The notes beneath the pieces are model-generated. The model was not told where the DNA came from. It saw only the letters and a list, made by a program, of their open reading frames with translations, and searched no databases. From NCBI GenBank assembly GCA_022834735.1, contig BQKD01000001.1:225659-289658 (forward strand): 64,000 bases of DNA, read 5' to 3'. The DNA is from Erysipelotrichaceae bacterium OPF54. Lineage in GTDB: Bacteria > Bacillota_I > Bacilli_A > Erysipelotrichales > Erysipelotrichaceae. A program made the position numbers and the translations under genes. Each line of letters starts with the position of its first letter. Position 1 is the stretch's first letter. Positions 33,212 through 42,407 of the stretch are shown here, one piece after another.

Positions 33212-34360
33212 TTAGTGTACAAGTTCTCCGGTCTGCGGGTCAATATCGACCAGCACATTTTCCTGTGTATCGTTATCGAAAATGTGGATCTTGTTGTTGT
33301 CGAACGCAAGACTGATCGTGTCGCCTACGCGTACTGGCGTATCGGCCTCAACGGCAGCCGTGATCTGCTGTCCTTTCACATTGACGTACAGGTTCGAAGT
33401 GGCACCGAGCATTTCGTATACATCGACATGTCCTTTGACCTGCGATTCCGGGAATTTGGCAAGCATTTCGGCAGAATCTCCCAGATCTTCTGGACGGATA
33501 CCGGCTGTTACGGACTGTCCCTTCTTGTAGCCTTTCTTGATCAGGCGTTTCGCTTTGTCGGCAGCCAGCTTCACATCGTGGTCGGCAATCGTGATATATA
33601 CATCGTCTCCATCGATCTTCAGGGTGGCGTCGATAAAGTTCATCTGCGGCGCGCCGATGAATCCGGCAACAAATTTGTTGACCGGCGAATCATACAGGTT
33701 CTGCGGCGTATCGATCTGCTGAATCTCTCCGTCGCTCATGACAACGATCCGGTCTCCAAGTGTCATGGCTTCGGTCTGGTCATGGGTAACGTATACGATC
33801 GTTGCGCCCAGTTTTTCATGCAGCTTGGAGATCTCGACACGCATCTGTCCGCGCAGCTTGGCATCCAGGTTCGAAAGCGGTTCGTCCATTAAAAGAACTT
33901 TCGGATGGCGCACGATCGCACGTCCCATCGCAACACGCTGTCTCTGTCCTCCGGAAAGCGCTTTCGGCTTGCGGTCGAGCAGGCTTTCGAGCCCTAATGT
34001 TTTTGCGGCTTCGTCAACGCGGGCGTCAATTTCGTTTTTCGGCAGTTTCGCGATCTTCAGCGGGAATTCCATGTTTTCGCGCACTGTCATATGCGGATAC
34101 AAAGCGTAGCTCTGGAATACCATGGCAATATCGCGGTCTTTCGGTTCCTCGTCGTTTACGCGGCGTCCGTCAATGTTCAGATCGCCTCCGGAAATGTCCT
34201 CAAGTCCTGCGATCATGCGCAGTGTTGTTGATTTTCCGCATCCGGAAGGACCGACAAAGATCACGAATTCTCCGTCTTTGATGTCCAGGTTGAAGTCTTT
34301 TACTGCAACAAAACCATTTGGATATGTTTTATTGATATGCTTTAAATTTAAATCAGCCAT
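33212..34360 (-). CDS. msmK: Sugar ABC transporter ATPase, MsmK/UgpC type
   Basis: A 382-aa ATPase that energises carbohydrate importers. Walker [17 protein letters not shown]-loop [13 protein letters not shown], signature [15 protein letters not shown], Walker [14 protein letters not shown] and H-loop [11 protein letters not shown] are followed by a TOBE/MalK regulatory domain ([25 protein letters not shown]). The start at 34360 drops a low-quality 41-residue extension and has AAGGAG upstream. The maltodextrin permease operon at 35.4-38.6 kb has no ATPase, so this protein probably serves it. A cre-like site lies 39 bp upstream. Confidence 0.93.
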   Translation of the reverse strand: MADLNLKHINKTYPNGFVAVKDFNLDIKDGEFVIFVGPSGCGKSTTLRMIAGLEDISGGDLNIDGRRVNDEEPKDRDIAMVFQSYALYPHMTVRENMEFPLKIAKLPKNEIDARVDEAAKTLGLESLLDRKPKALSGGQRQRVAMGRAIVRHPKVLLMDEPLSNLDAKLRGQMRVEISKLHEKLGATIVYVTHDQTEAMTLGDRIVVMSDGEIQQIDTPQNLYDSPVNKFVAGFIGAPQMNFIDATLKIDGDDVYITIADHDVKLAADKAKRLIKKGYKKGQSVTAGIRPEDLGDSAEMLAKFPESQVKGHVDVYEMLGATSNLYVNVKGQQITAAVEADTPVRVGDTISLAFDNNKIHIFDNDTQENVLVDIDPQTGELVH

Positions 34361-34398
34361 ATAATTATTGTTTTCTCCTTTTCTTATTTTCCTTCGCT

Positions 34399-34412
34399 GT
34401 AAAGCGTTTTCA
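34399..34412. promoter_or_regulatory. cre/LacI-type operator upstream of msmK
   Basis: Read on the minus strand, TGAAAACGCTTTAC matches 12 of 14 positions of the CcpA consensus TGWAARCGYTWNCW. It lies just upstream of the ATPase start. Confidence 0.55.
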
Positions 34413-34451
34413 TTTCCAAAATTATCACATGGAAAAAAATAAAACTTCAAG

Positions 34452-35165
34452 CTATTTGCCCGAAGATTTTGTTTTTTGTTCAATTTTAAATTCCTGCGAG
34501 ATGTACATGCCGGCCAGAAGGGCGAAAATGAACATGATCAGCAGGATGACCCAGATATTCCAGTGCCATATATTCTGCCCGAGAGAAGATAAGGCGGATA
34601 CCGCAAATTCGAGCCCGACACATACAAAGAAGTACTGGATCTTTTTTGTGCTGACTGCCTGCATGATGAGCAAGGTCCATCCGATCTGCATGACGATCAG
34701 GCACAGCTGTCCGATCCCTTCGGCCATCAGGGCAGCTGTCGCTCCCTCTTTGGCAATATAGGAAGACAGGATGATGCTGATGAGCACATTGACTCCGACG
34801 CTCATCGCTGTCTGAAAGCCGCCGTAGCCCAGACCGAACGAAACAGCGTCCAGGCTGGCCGTATCATATTTTATGAACAGGCTGATGACCAGATAGCGGA
34901 ACAGTTCGGCAAGAACGACAGTGAGCAAAGCGATAAGCAGCAGCCATGCGGCCCGATGGGTGCTGATCCATGCGCTGACCGGATCGAAAGAAGTGACCAG
35001 GGAAACGATCGGCAGGAACAATGCGATATTGAATATGATATATGTCAAAGCGCCCAGGAGCATGATCTTCCATTTTCCTTCATAGTGCAGGGCGATCCAG
35101 ATGGCGGCGCCTGCCGGTACGAAAACAGAACACAGGAGGGCAAATATTTGTGAAAACAGCAACAT
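34452..35165 (-). CDS. YhfC-like membrane protein with degenerate motif
   Basis: A 237-aa protein with about seven membrane segments. [17 protein letters not shown] and [16 protein letters not shown] align with the motif region of YhfC-type intramembrane metalloproteases, whose members usually have E-x-x-x-R and GHGG-x-E. Here His and Glu of the second motif are Tyr and Gln, so metalloprotease activity is doubtful. GAGGTAAAAG upstream supports ATG 35165 rather than the ATG at 35291. It precedes the ATPase gene by 91 bp. Confidence 0.7.
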   Translation of the reverse strand: MLLFSQIFALLCSVFVPAGAAIWIALHYEGKWKIMLLGALTYIIFNIALFLPIVSLVTSFDPVSAWISTHRAAWLLLIALLTVVLAELFRYLVISLFIKYDTASLDAVSFGLGYGGFQTAMSVGVNVLISIILSSYIAKEGATAALMAEGIGQLCLIVMQIGWTLLIMQAVSTKKIQYFFVCVGLEFAVSALSSLGQNIWHWNIWVILLIMFIFALLAGMYISQEFKIEQKTKSSGK

Positions 35166-35298
35166 GATTTCTTTTACCTCTTTTTGATCTAAAAAATGCG
35201 ATTTGGCTACATGATACACAATTCGCAGAGAAAAATCCATATTTTCCCAAAAAAAGACTAAAATATATGAAACATTTACGAACTTTCTCAAATGTTAT

Positions 35299-35340
35299 GC
35301 TTAAAGTGGAATAATTGGTCGCTTAAGTGGAAAACTTGGT
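35299..35340 (+). repeat. Direct repeat upstream of the maltodextrin ABC operon
   Basis: GCTTAAAGTGGAATAATTGG (35299-35318) is repeated as GCTTAAGTGGAAAACTTGG (35321-35339), about two helical turns apart. A TATGAT box follows at 35340-35345. It may be an activator site; not recognised. Confidence 0.45.
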
Positions 35341-35393
35341 ATGATCGGGCAGAGTGATCGAAATATGATTTCACATGTTTTACCCTTTGATCG

Positions 35394-35407
35394 TACAAGC
35401 GCTTACA
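35394..35407. promoter_or_regulatory. cre/LacI-type operator of the maltodextrin ABC operon
   Basis: TACAAGCGCTTACA; its complement TGTAAGCGCTTGTA matches 13 of 14 positions of the cre consensus. It lies about 50 bp upstream of the solute-binding protein start, downstream of the possible TATGAT box, as expected for a repressing site. Confidence 0.65.
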
Positions 35408-35456
35408 TTCGCGGCGCTGAAGATTCATTTTTATTGAAGGAGGAAATTTTATTATC

Positions 35457-36767
35457 ATGAAAAAATGGCAGACAATGTTGTCAGCTGGTATGGCGGCAAC
35501 GATGTTACTGGCAGGATGCGGCAGCTCATCTGATGGCGAGTCATCCGGCTCCGACGGTTCGAAAGGGTCGGTTTATTATTTAAACTTCAAGCCTGAACAG
35601 GATGAAGCATGGCAGAACCTTGCGAAAAAATATACGGAAGAAAAAGGCGTGGACGTTAAAGTCGTAACGGCTGCTTCCGGAAACTATGAAACGACATTAA
35701 TGTCTGAAATGGGCAAGAGCGGCGCTCCTACACTGTTCCAGGTCAATGGTCCGATTGGTTTGAAAAACTGGGAAGACTATGCTTACAACTTGAAAGGAAC
35801 TCCGGTATTCGATCAGTTAACAAGCGATTCCTACGCGCTGTATAATGGTGACGATGATGTTGCGGCGATCGCTTACTGCATCGAATCCTACGGATTGATC
35901 GTAAATGAAAAACTGCTGAAGGAAGCCGGATACACGGTTGACGATATCAAATCGTTCGACGATCTGAAAAAAGTGGCGGACGACATCGCAAGCCGCAAGG
36001 ACGAGCTCGGATTCACAGCCTTCACATCGGCTGGTATGGATGGATCGAGCGACTGGCGTTACAAAACGCACCTGGCCAACATGCCGATCTATTTCGAATA
36101 CAAAGACAAGGAAATCAACTCTTCTGAAGCGATCGAAGGAAAATACCTTGACGAGTACCGCAAGATATTCGATCTGTATATCACAGATTCCACGGTTCCT
36201 GGAAAAGACCTGGCAGCCAAGACTGGCGATGACAGCCGCAACGAGTTCGAACAGGGCAAAGCCGTATTCTATCAGAACGGTTCCTGGGAATACACGAACC
36301 TCAAAGACGCAGGCATGGATACGAACGAACTGACAATGATCCCGATCTACTTCGGTGTCGGCGACGAGGAAAACCAGGGTCTGTGCACAGGTACAGAAAA
36401 CTACTGGGTAGTAAACAACGAAGCAAGCGAAGAAGATATCCAGGCAACTCTGGACTTCATGAACTGGTGCGTAACTTCTGAAGAAGGTACAAAAGCCATG
36501 GCAGACGAAATGGGATTCGTCATTCCGTTCAAGGATGCCAAGAAATCAGACAACGTATTTGTTACCAAAGATCAGAAGATGACCGAAGAAGGCAAGACGC
36601 CGATCAGCTGGGCATTCACTACGATTCCTAGCGAAGAATGGAAGAATGGTGTCGGTTCAGCCCTGACAGCTTACGCAGCCGATCCTACAGATGGAAACTG
36701 GGATAAAGTAAAAACTGCGTTTGTTGACGGATGGAAGACAGAATACGATCTGACAAACGAAAAATAA
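35457..36767 (+). CDS. Maltodextrin-type ABC solute-binding lipoprotein
   Basis: A 436-aa extracellular lipoprotein with lipobox LLAGC (Cys21) and a Ser/Gly-rich tether. A family 1 binding fold follows (VYYLNFKPEQDEAWQNLAKK, MSEMGKSGAPTLFQVNG, GLIVNEKLLKEAGY, GKAVFYQNGSWEY). GGAGGAAATTT precedes the ATG. The neighbouring 4-alpha-glucanotransferase points to maltodextrins; the sugar is inferred. A hairpin follows the gene, which allows higher expression than the permeases. Confidence 0.92.
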   Translation: MKKWQTMLSAGMAATMLLAGCGSSSDGESSGSDGSKGSVYYLNFKPEQDEAWQNLAKKYTEEKGVDVKVVTAASGNYETTLMSEMGKSGAPTLFQVNGPIGLKNWEDYAYNLKGTPVFDQLTSDSYALYNGDDDVAAIAYCIESYGLIVNEKLLKEAGYTVDDIKSFDDLKKVADDIASRKDELGFTAFTSAGMDGSSDWRYKTHLANMPIYFEYKDKEINSSEAIEGKYLDEYRKIFDLYITDSTVPGKDLAAKTGDDSRNEFEQGKAVFYQNGSWEYTNLKDAGMDTNELTMIPIYFGVGDEENQGLCTGTENYWVVNNEASEEDIQATLDFMNWCVTSEEGTKAMADEMGFVIPFKDAKKSDNVFVTKDQKMTEEGKTPISWAFTTIPSEEWKNGVGSALTAYAADPTDGNWDKVKTAFVDGWKTEYDLTNEK

Positions 36768-36808
36768 GGAAATAAGACACTGTCTTAAGTTTAAACAGAA
36801 ATGAATGA

Positions 36809-36840
36809 CAGGCAGACGAAAATCTGCCTGTTTCATTTTT
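36809..36840 (+). terminator. Internal attenuator between binding protein and permeases
   Basis: A perfect 8-bp stem CAGGCAGA/TCTGCCTG with a 6-nt loop, followed by TTTCATTTTT. It sits inside the operon, so partial termination would set a high binding-protein-to-permease ratio. Confidence 0.75.
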
Positions 36841-36856
36841 ATAAAGGAGGAGTTCT

Positions 36857-37708
36857 ATGGAACGAACATTAAAAAAATACGGATGGCTGTTCGTGCTCCC
36901 GACTCTTGCCGCATTTACGATCGGATTTATCGTCCCTTTTGTTGAAGGGCTGTATTTATCCTTCTGTCAGTTCACGACAGTCGGAAATGCGACATTTATC
37001 GGATTTGAAAACTATGTATCCGCTCTGTCGGATGCATCATTCCTGCGCTCAGCCGGATTCACTGTTCTTGTGGCCGTTGTCAATATCATCGCGATCAACG
37101 TTCTGGCTTTCGCGCTGGCCATGGCACTGACACAGGAGCTCAAAGGAACCAACTTTTTCCGTACGATATTCTTCATGCCGAACCTGATTGGCGGTATCGT
37201 GCTTGGCTATATCTGGCAGATCCTGATCAACTGCGTGCTCTCTATTGTCGGAGAACCGCTGTTGCGTCTGAACGCAACAGCCGGATACTGGGGCATCATC
37301 ATCCTGATGTGCTGGCAGCAGATCGGATATATGATGATCATTTATATTGCCGGACTGCAGAATGTGCCGGATGACCTGATCGAAGCAGCCAAGATCGACG
37401 GAGCGACCGACTGGCAGATCCTCTGGAAGATCAAGATCCCGATGATGATGCCTTCGATCACGATCTGTGTGTTCCTTACACTGACAAACAGCTTCAAGCT
37501 GTTCGACCAGAACCTGGCCCTGACTGCCGGCGACCCGAACCATATGACCGATATGCTTGCATTCAACATTTACCAGACATTCTACGCGCGTGCAGGCAAG
37601 GCATGGAAAGGGATCGGACAGGCAAAAGCCGTTCTTTTCTCGATCGTTGTCGTACTTGTCAGCTTCTGGCAGCTGCGTGCAACTCGCTCTAAGGAGGTAC
37701 AGCAGTAA
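36857..37708 (+). CDS. Sugar ABC transporter permease, MalF/MsmF type
   Basis: A 283-aa inner-membrane permease with six membrane segments. The cytoplasmic EAA loop is EAAKIDGATDWQILWKIKIP, which docks the ATPase. AAAGGAGGAG precedes the ATG. It ends on the first base of the next permease gene (TAATG overlap). Confidence 0.93.
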   Translation: MERTLKKYGWLFVLPTLAAFTIGFIVPFVEGLYLSFCQFTTVGNATFIGFENYVSALSDASFLRSAGFTVLVAVVNIIAINVLAFALAMALTQELKGTNFFRTIFFMPNLIGGIVLGYIWQILINCVLSIVGEPLLRLNATAGYWGIIILMCWQQIGYMMIIYIAGLQNVPDDLIEAAKIDGATDWQILWKIKIPMMMPSITICVFLTLTNSFKLFDQNLALTAGDPNHMTDMLAFNIYQTFYARAGKAWKGIGQAKAVLFSIVVVLVSFWQLRATRSKEVQQ

Positions 37709-38550
37709 TGACGAAGAAAAAGAAAACCTTGACCGTTATATTATTTATCATCCTGATCCCGCTGGCGATCGCGTGGGTCTATCCGATCTTCATGATCCTG
37801 AACAACTCGCTCAAGGTCGAAGGAGCGATCACTACAAGTTCTGCGTTTGATCTTGTCAATTCCGCATCGTTTGGCGGTCTTGTCAACTATATGAAGGCCA
37901 TCAATTCCTTTGGATTCCTGGCATCGCTTGGCTATTCTGTGCTGATCACCATCACATCGGTTGCGGCGATCATCATCTTCTGCTCGATGTGCGCATGGTA
38001 CATTACGCGGGTTCAGACAAAGTTCAGCAATTTCCTGTATTACCTGTTTGTCTTCTCGATGGTCGTGCCGTTCCAGATGGTCATGTTCACCTTGTCGCAG
38101 ACAGCCGATACGCTCAAGCTGAACAATCCGTTCAACTTATGGATCATTTATCTGGGCTTTGGTGCCGGGCTTGCTGTGTTCATGTTTGCCGGTTTCGTTA
38201 AATCGATTCCTGTCGAGATCGAAGAGGCGGCCATGATCGACGGATGCACGCCGCTGCAGATCTTCTTCAAGGTTGTCGTGCCGATCCTGAAACCGACCAT
38301 GATTTCTGTTGCGATCCTGGAAGCCATGTGGGTATGGAATGACTACCTCCTGCCGACACTGGTCCTGGATATCACAAAATACAAGACGATCCCGATGCTG
38401 ATCCAGTACTTCCGCGGAAGCTACGGACGTGTCGAGATGGGACCGATGATGGCATCGATCATGCTGACCGTCATCCCGGTCATCATCGTTTATATCTGTG
38501 GCCAAAAATATATCATTAAAGGTGTGGCAGCCGGAGCTGTTAAAGGATAA
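37708..38550 (+). CDS. Sugar ABC transporter permease, MalG/MsmG type
   Basis: A 280-aa second permease with six membrane segments and EAA loop EEAAMIDGCTPLQIFFKVVV. It forms a heterodimer with the preceding permease. The ribosome-binding site AAGGAGG lies in the end of that gene. A terminator follows, then malQ. Confidence 0.93.
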   Translation: MTKKKKTLTVILFIILIPLAIAWVYPIFMILNNSLKVEGAITTSSAFDLVNSASFGGLVNYMKAINSFGFLASLGYSVLITITSVAAIIIFCSMCAWYITRVQTKFSNFLYYLFVFSMVVPFQMVMFTLSQTADTLKLNNPFNLWIIYLGFGAGLAVFMFAGFVKSIPVEIEEAAMIDGCTPLQIFFKVVVPILKPTMISVAILEAMWVWNDYLLPTLVLDITKYKTIPMLIQYFRGSYGRVEMGPMMASIMLTVIPVIIVYICGQKYIIKGVAAGAVKG

Positions 38551-38571
38551 AATAAATTACGTACAATATCG

Positions 38572-38600
38572 AAAAGCTCAATTGGTATATTGAGCTTTTT
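38572..38600 (+). terminator. Terminator after the permease genes
   Basis: An 11-bp stem AAAAGCTCAAT/ATTGAGCTTTT with six intervening bases and a T-rich tail, 43 bp ahead of malQ. Confidence 0.8.
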
Positions 38601-38642
38601 ATATGTATAATGAAATTAAATTGAAAGAGAGAATAATAATCT

Positions 38643-40169
38643 ATGAGAAAAAATGGCGTGTTATTACACATCACAAGCCTGCCCAGCCCGTATGGTGTGG
38701 GTACGATGGGACAGGCAGCGTATGACTTCGTTGACTTTCTGAACGGAAGCGGACAGTCATACTGGCAGATCCTGCCGATCCATCCGACAAGCTACGGAGA
38801 TTCTCCATACGCATCGTATTCCACGTTTGCGGGAAATCCGTACTTTATCGATTTCGGCCTTCTGGTCAAGGACGGCCTGCTGATCCCGGAAGAGTACACA
38901 TGGCTTGACTGGAGCCAGAAAGAGGATGAAGTGGATTTCGGGTTCCTCTACAACAACCGTTTCAATGTTCTTCGTCTGGCGACAGACCGCTTTTTGAAAA
39001 ATCCGGATGCCGAATACGAAAAATTCCTGGAGGATAATAAGGACTGGGTCGAAGACTATGCGCTGTACATGGCCTTGAAAAAACATTTTGACGGCAAGCC
39101 GTGGTATGAATGGGATGACGAGTTCAAATTCTATGATCCGAAAAAGAAAAAAGACTGGGTCATGAAGTTCAAGGAAGATGTGGATTTCTATGACGTGCTG
39201 CAGTATTTCTTCCTGAAACAATGGAAGGCCATGAAAGAGTATGCCAACGAGAATGGTGTCGAAATGATCGGCGACCTGCCGATCTATGTCGCAAGAGATT
39301 CGGTGGACGTCTGGTCCCATCCGGAACTGTTCGCGCTTGACGCCGATCTGAATCCGGAACGTGTTGCCGGCTGCCCTCCTGACGGATTCTCGGCGGACGG
39401 ACAGTTGTGGGGCAATCCGCTGTACAACTGGCCCGAACACAAAAAGACCGGATATGACTGGTGGACACGTCGTATCGCGTATCTTTTGAATATGTACGAT
39501 GTCCTGCGTATTGACCACTTCCGCGGATTCGATTCCTACTATGCGATCCCTTACGAGGACAAGACGGCGAAAAACGGAAAATGGCTGGAAGGGCCGGGAA
39601 TGGATCTGTTCTCGACGATCGAGAAGAAGCTTGGAAAACAGCGGATCATTGCCGAAGACCTCGGCTTCCTTACGCCTTCTGTCAAGAAACTGCTGGCTGA
39701 TACGGGATTCCCTGGAATGAAGATCCTTCAGTTCGCGTTTGATTCGCGCGATGCCGCAAGCACCGATTACTACCCGTTCAACTATCCGAAAAACTCGGTT
39801 GCCTATACGGGAACGCACGACAACGATACGATCGTTGGCTGGTTCGAGAATGCGGACAAGGACGATGTGGCGCTGGCCAAAGAATATCTGCAGGCCAATG
39901 ATCCGGCAGACTATCACTGGAACATGATCCGCGAGCTGATGAAATCGCCTTCGGATTACGCGATCGTTACGGCGCAGGATCTGCTTGGATTAGGCTCGGA
40001 AGCAAGAATGAACGTGCCAAGCAAGCTGGGCGGAAACTGGGCATGGCGCCTGATGCCGGGACAGCTGAACGATGAAATCAAAGACAAGCTGCTCGAGCTG
40101 ACGAAAGTCTACAAGCGTTTCCCTCTGGAACGTCTGGAAATCGAAGAAGCAAAAGAAGAAACAAAATAA
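38643..40169 (+). CDS. malQ: 4-alpha-glucanotransferase
   Basis: A 508-aa GH77 enzyme that disproportionates maltodextrins in the cytoplasm. Seen: LPSPYGVGTMGQAAYDFVDF, QILPIHPTSYGDSPYAS and the GH77 core MYDVLRIDHFRGFDSYYAIP (nucleophile Asp), RIIAEDLGFLTPSV (acid/base Glu) and YTGTHDNDTIVGW. Length is normal. It processes sugars brought in by the ABC transporter upstream. Confidence 0.95.
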   Translation: MRKNGVLLHITSLPSPYGVGTMGQAAYDFVDFLNGSGQSYWQILPIHPTSYGDSPYASYSTFAGNPYFIDFGLLVKDGLLIPEEYTWLDWSQKEDEVDFGFLYNNRFNVLRLATDRFLKNPDAEYEKFLEDNKDWVEDYALYMALKKHFDGKPWYEWDDEFKFYDPKKKKDWVMKFKEDVDFYDVLQYFFLKQWKAMKEYANENGVEMIGDLPIYVARDSVDVWSHPELFALDADLNPERVAGCPPDGFSADGQLWGNPLYNWPEHKKTGYDWWTRRIAYLLNMYDVLRIDHFRGFDSYYAIPYEDKTAKNGKWLEGPGMDLFSTIEKKLGKQRIIAEDLGFLTPSVKKLLADTGFPGMKILQFAFDSRDAASTDYYPFNYPKNSVAYTGTHDNDTIVGWFENADKDDVALAKEYLQANDPADYHWNMIRELMKSPSDYAIVTAQDLLGLGSEARMNVPSKLGGNWAWRLMPGQLNDEIKDKLLELTKVYKRFPLERLEIEEAKEETK

Positions 40170-40183
40170 TATCAAAATAAAAC

Positions 40184-40237
40184 AGATCAGGAACAGGAAG
40201 GATATCGATGGATATCAGGCCTGCCTGATCTTTTTTG
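40184..40237 (+). terminator. Terminator of malQ
   Basis: AGATCAGG pairs with CCTGATCT around an inner GATATC hairpin, followed by TTTTTT. The remaining gene-free bases to 40385 show nothing I can support. Confidence 0.8.
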
Positions 40238-40385
40238 TATGGGTTTTTCAATTTTCGAAAATAAAGGTTCAGGTTTTTGGAGATAGATCCTAAAAATGAA
40301 AAGATCAGCTCATGAGAAACCGGATCATCTGTTCCTGCACGATACAGAGCTGATGCTCTGGTTTTTCGGACGTTTTTTGTGATGA

Positions 40386-40418
40386 TAAAAAACGAGGACC
40401 GAATAAATCGTCCTCGTT
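40386..40418 (-). terminator. Terminator of the DUF885 lipoprotein unit
   Basis: AACGAGGAC pairs with GTCCTCGTT; on the minus strand it is followed by TTTT. Confidence 0.8.
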
Positions 40419-40434
40419 TCGCTGAATCTGTTTT

Positions 40435-40548
40435 TTATTCCTCTTCTTCCGGCTTTTCTTCTTCCTTGTGAAGAAGACTGGCAATCATGCGTTTGAAATT
40501 GACTGCAGCCAGATGGTTGAGCAGATCCCTGACATGTACATCTTCCAT
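40435..40548 (-). CDS. 37-aa acidic-tailed small protein
   Basis: Starts MEDVHVRDLLNHLAAVNFKR and ends in a run of Glu (KPEEEE). The ATG lies 3 bp after the stop of the DUF885 lipoprotein, whose last codons (GAAGGAAGA) would serve as ribosome-binding site, and a terminator follows its stop. Placement and spacing support a real gene; function unknown. Confidence 0.5.
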   Translation of the reverse strand: MEDVHVRDLLNHLAAVNFKRMIASLLHKEEEKPEEEE

Positions 40549-40551
40549 GGA

Positions 40552-42294
40552 TCAATCTTCCTTCATATAGGTGTCGATATTTCTTTTCACGATATCGAAG
40601 TTGACACTTCCGGACTGAAGCAGCGCATCGTTGAATTTGACATCGTCGAAATCTTTTTCAAGCTTGTCTTTCGCTTCCTTGCGCAGCTCGCTGATCTGGT
40701 AGTATCCATAATAGTATGACATAAATACCCCCGGATTGTCAGCCAGCTGATCATAAATTCCTTCGAGCGCACTGCTGTCGAACATATCAAAGTGGGCAGT
40801 GAACTCCTCTTTGCTCATTCCTTCGTAATTGACCGCGATATCCATGAGCAGAACATAGTAGTTATTGAGAAGGTCGTTGTACACATACATATTGACCGTT
40901 TTCGGATCCAGATCAAGGAATTTCAGGCTCTGGTTTTCCACGTAGGTCGCATAGCCTTCGGAAAATCCCGAATTGGACAAAAAGTACTGGATCGTGTACT
41001 GGAAATGCTGCTTGTTGTACTGGGCCTGATACATGTGGCCCGGGATCCCTTCGTGAGCTAGCGTCTGGTATAAGGAAATATCGCCCGGATCGTCTCCGTA
41101 GTCGCGGCGGTTGTAGCGGATCCGGTATTTGCTGGTCGAATCGACAGCCGGGATCATAAAATACGCTACGACCCCTTCCTGCGACTGTTCGTCTGCCAGC
41201 GGCTGCAGATCGTATACCATCGAATCGAGCTGCGGAAACTGGGACGTATAGTGATCGTTCAGGAAGACGAGAATGTCTTCCACGTTCGTGAAGCTTGTGC
41301 GCAGATTCATGATGTCTGCCAGGGTACCCGGATCATCGTTCATCATGGTCACGACCTGTGTGCTCACATTGCTGATCTCGTCTTCGATATTGCTTTTGAT
41401 CGTATCGATCGAATCATCGGTTCCGGTCGCATCTTTGACAAGAAGCTCATAGTATTCTTTTCCGTTTTTCAAGGCAGCCAGACCGCTAAGCGGCTTGATC
41501 TGATCTTTCAGGGCCGTCAGTCCGTCGATCATTGTCTGATAGGAAGGGAAGAACGACTGGTCGAGCGCCTCGTCGATCTGCGCGATGTATTTATCGGTCC
41601 TCTCCTGTGTCAGCCCTAGCTCTTCCACATCCTTGTGCAGTTCGCTGCGCACAGCACTGTCGCTTTGCGAATCCAGGGTCGTCTGGCAAGTCTCGATCAT
41701 TGCTTCGTAATCGAGCATGAGCGTGCCGTGTTCAGCCTGCTTTTTCGAGTAGTCGAGCGCATCCTGCGTATAGCGGGGAACGTCGTTGATCAGCTGGATC
41801 AGCGGCGCGATATCGCTTTCTTCGCGCAGCTCGTACTCGCTGAAAAAGGAAACAAGACTGGCAGGAAGCCCGTTCATCGTGCTCCAGATGTTGTCGAGAT
41901 ACTTGTATTTCTCATCATTCGTTTCCTTGCTCAGATCGAATTCATACTGGAGCTGGTCGTAAATATCCTGCTGTACAGGGTTCAGATCGTTCCGGTCAAA
42001 TGTGTCGAGCTTGCTGCTCAGCTCCTCTTCGAGAGCCAGGGTCTTTTCGTCCGGTTCGATCGGTCCGAGCGTGACCTCGACCTTTTCGGGATCGATCCCG
42101 TAGTTCTGCGGATTTTCGAAAAACTGATGCATGGTCGTATAGCTGTTTTCAGCCACCCTGGCCACATATTCATTCGTATATTCCGTGAATTGTTTGTTTT
42201 CCTGTTCTGCAGCGCCCGAAGCCGAACCGGAAGGCGACGTGCACGCGCTCAGAGCGAACGTCAGCGCCAGAAGCAGGGGAATCATTTTTTTCAT
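40552..42294 (-). CDS. DUF885-family lipoprotein, putative metallopeptidase
   Basis: A 580-aa lipoprotein with lipobox LSAC (Cys18) and the DUF885 domain across the rest. The zinc-type motif is LAHEGIPGHMYQAQ (H-E-x-x-x-H arrangement of this family), with downstream GFSEGYATYVENQ providing the likely third ligand. YRIRYNRRDYGDDPG is also conserved. It acts outside the membrane, presumably on peptides; the substrate is unknown. AAAGGAAAGGAA precedes the ATG. Confidence 0.88.
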   Translation of the reverse strand: MKKMIPLLLALTFALSACTSPSGSASGAAEQENKQFTEYTNEYVARVAENSYTTMHQFFENPQNYGIDPEKVEVTLGPIEPDEKTLALEEELSSKLDTFDRNDLNPVQQDIYDQLQYEFDLSKETNDEKYKYLDNIWSTMNGLPASLVSFFSEYELREESDIAPLIQLINDVPRYTQDALDYSKKQAEHGTLMLDYEAMIETCQTTLDSQSDSAVRSELHKDVEELGLTQERTDKYIAQIDEALDQSFFPSYQTMIDGLTALKDQIKPLSGLAALKNGKEYYELLVKDATGTDDSIDTIKSNIEDEISNVSTQVVTMMNDDPGTLADIMNLRTSFTNVEDILVFLNDHYTSQFPQLDSMVYDLQPLADEQSQEGVVAYFMIPAVDSTSKYRIRYNRRDYGDDPGDISLYQTLAHEGIPGHMYQAQYNKQHFQYTIQYFLSNSGFSEGYATYVENQSLKFLDLDPKTVNMYVYNDLLNNYYVLLMDIAVNYEGMSKEEFTAHFDMFDSSALEGIYDQLADNPGVFMSYYYGYYQISELRKEAKDKLEKDFDDVKFNDALLQSGSVNFDIVKRNIDTYMKED

Positions 42295-42407
42295 AAAATT
42301 CCTTTCCTTTCATTATTGCTTAGATTATAACGAAAAAAGAGATCGATTTGTACTTTCATGATTGGATGAGTGGTATAATAAAGCCATTCTTAAGAAGCGA
42401 GGAATTT

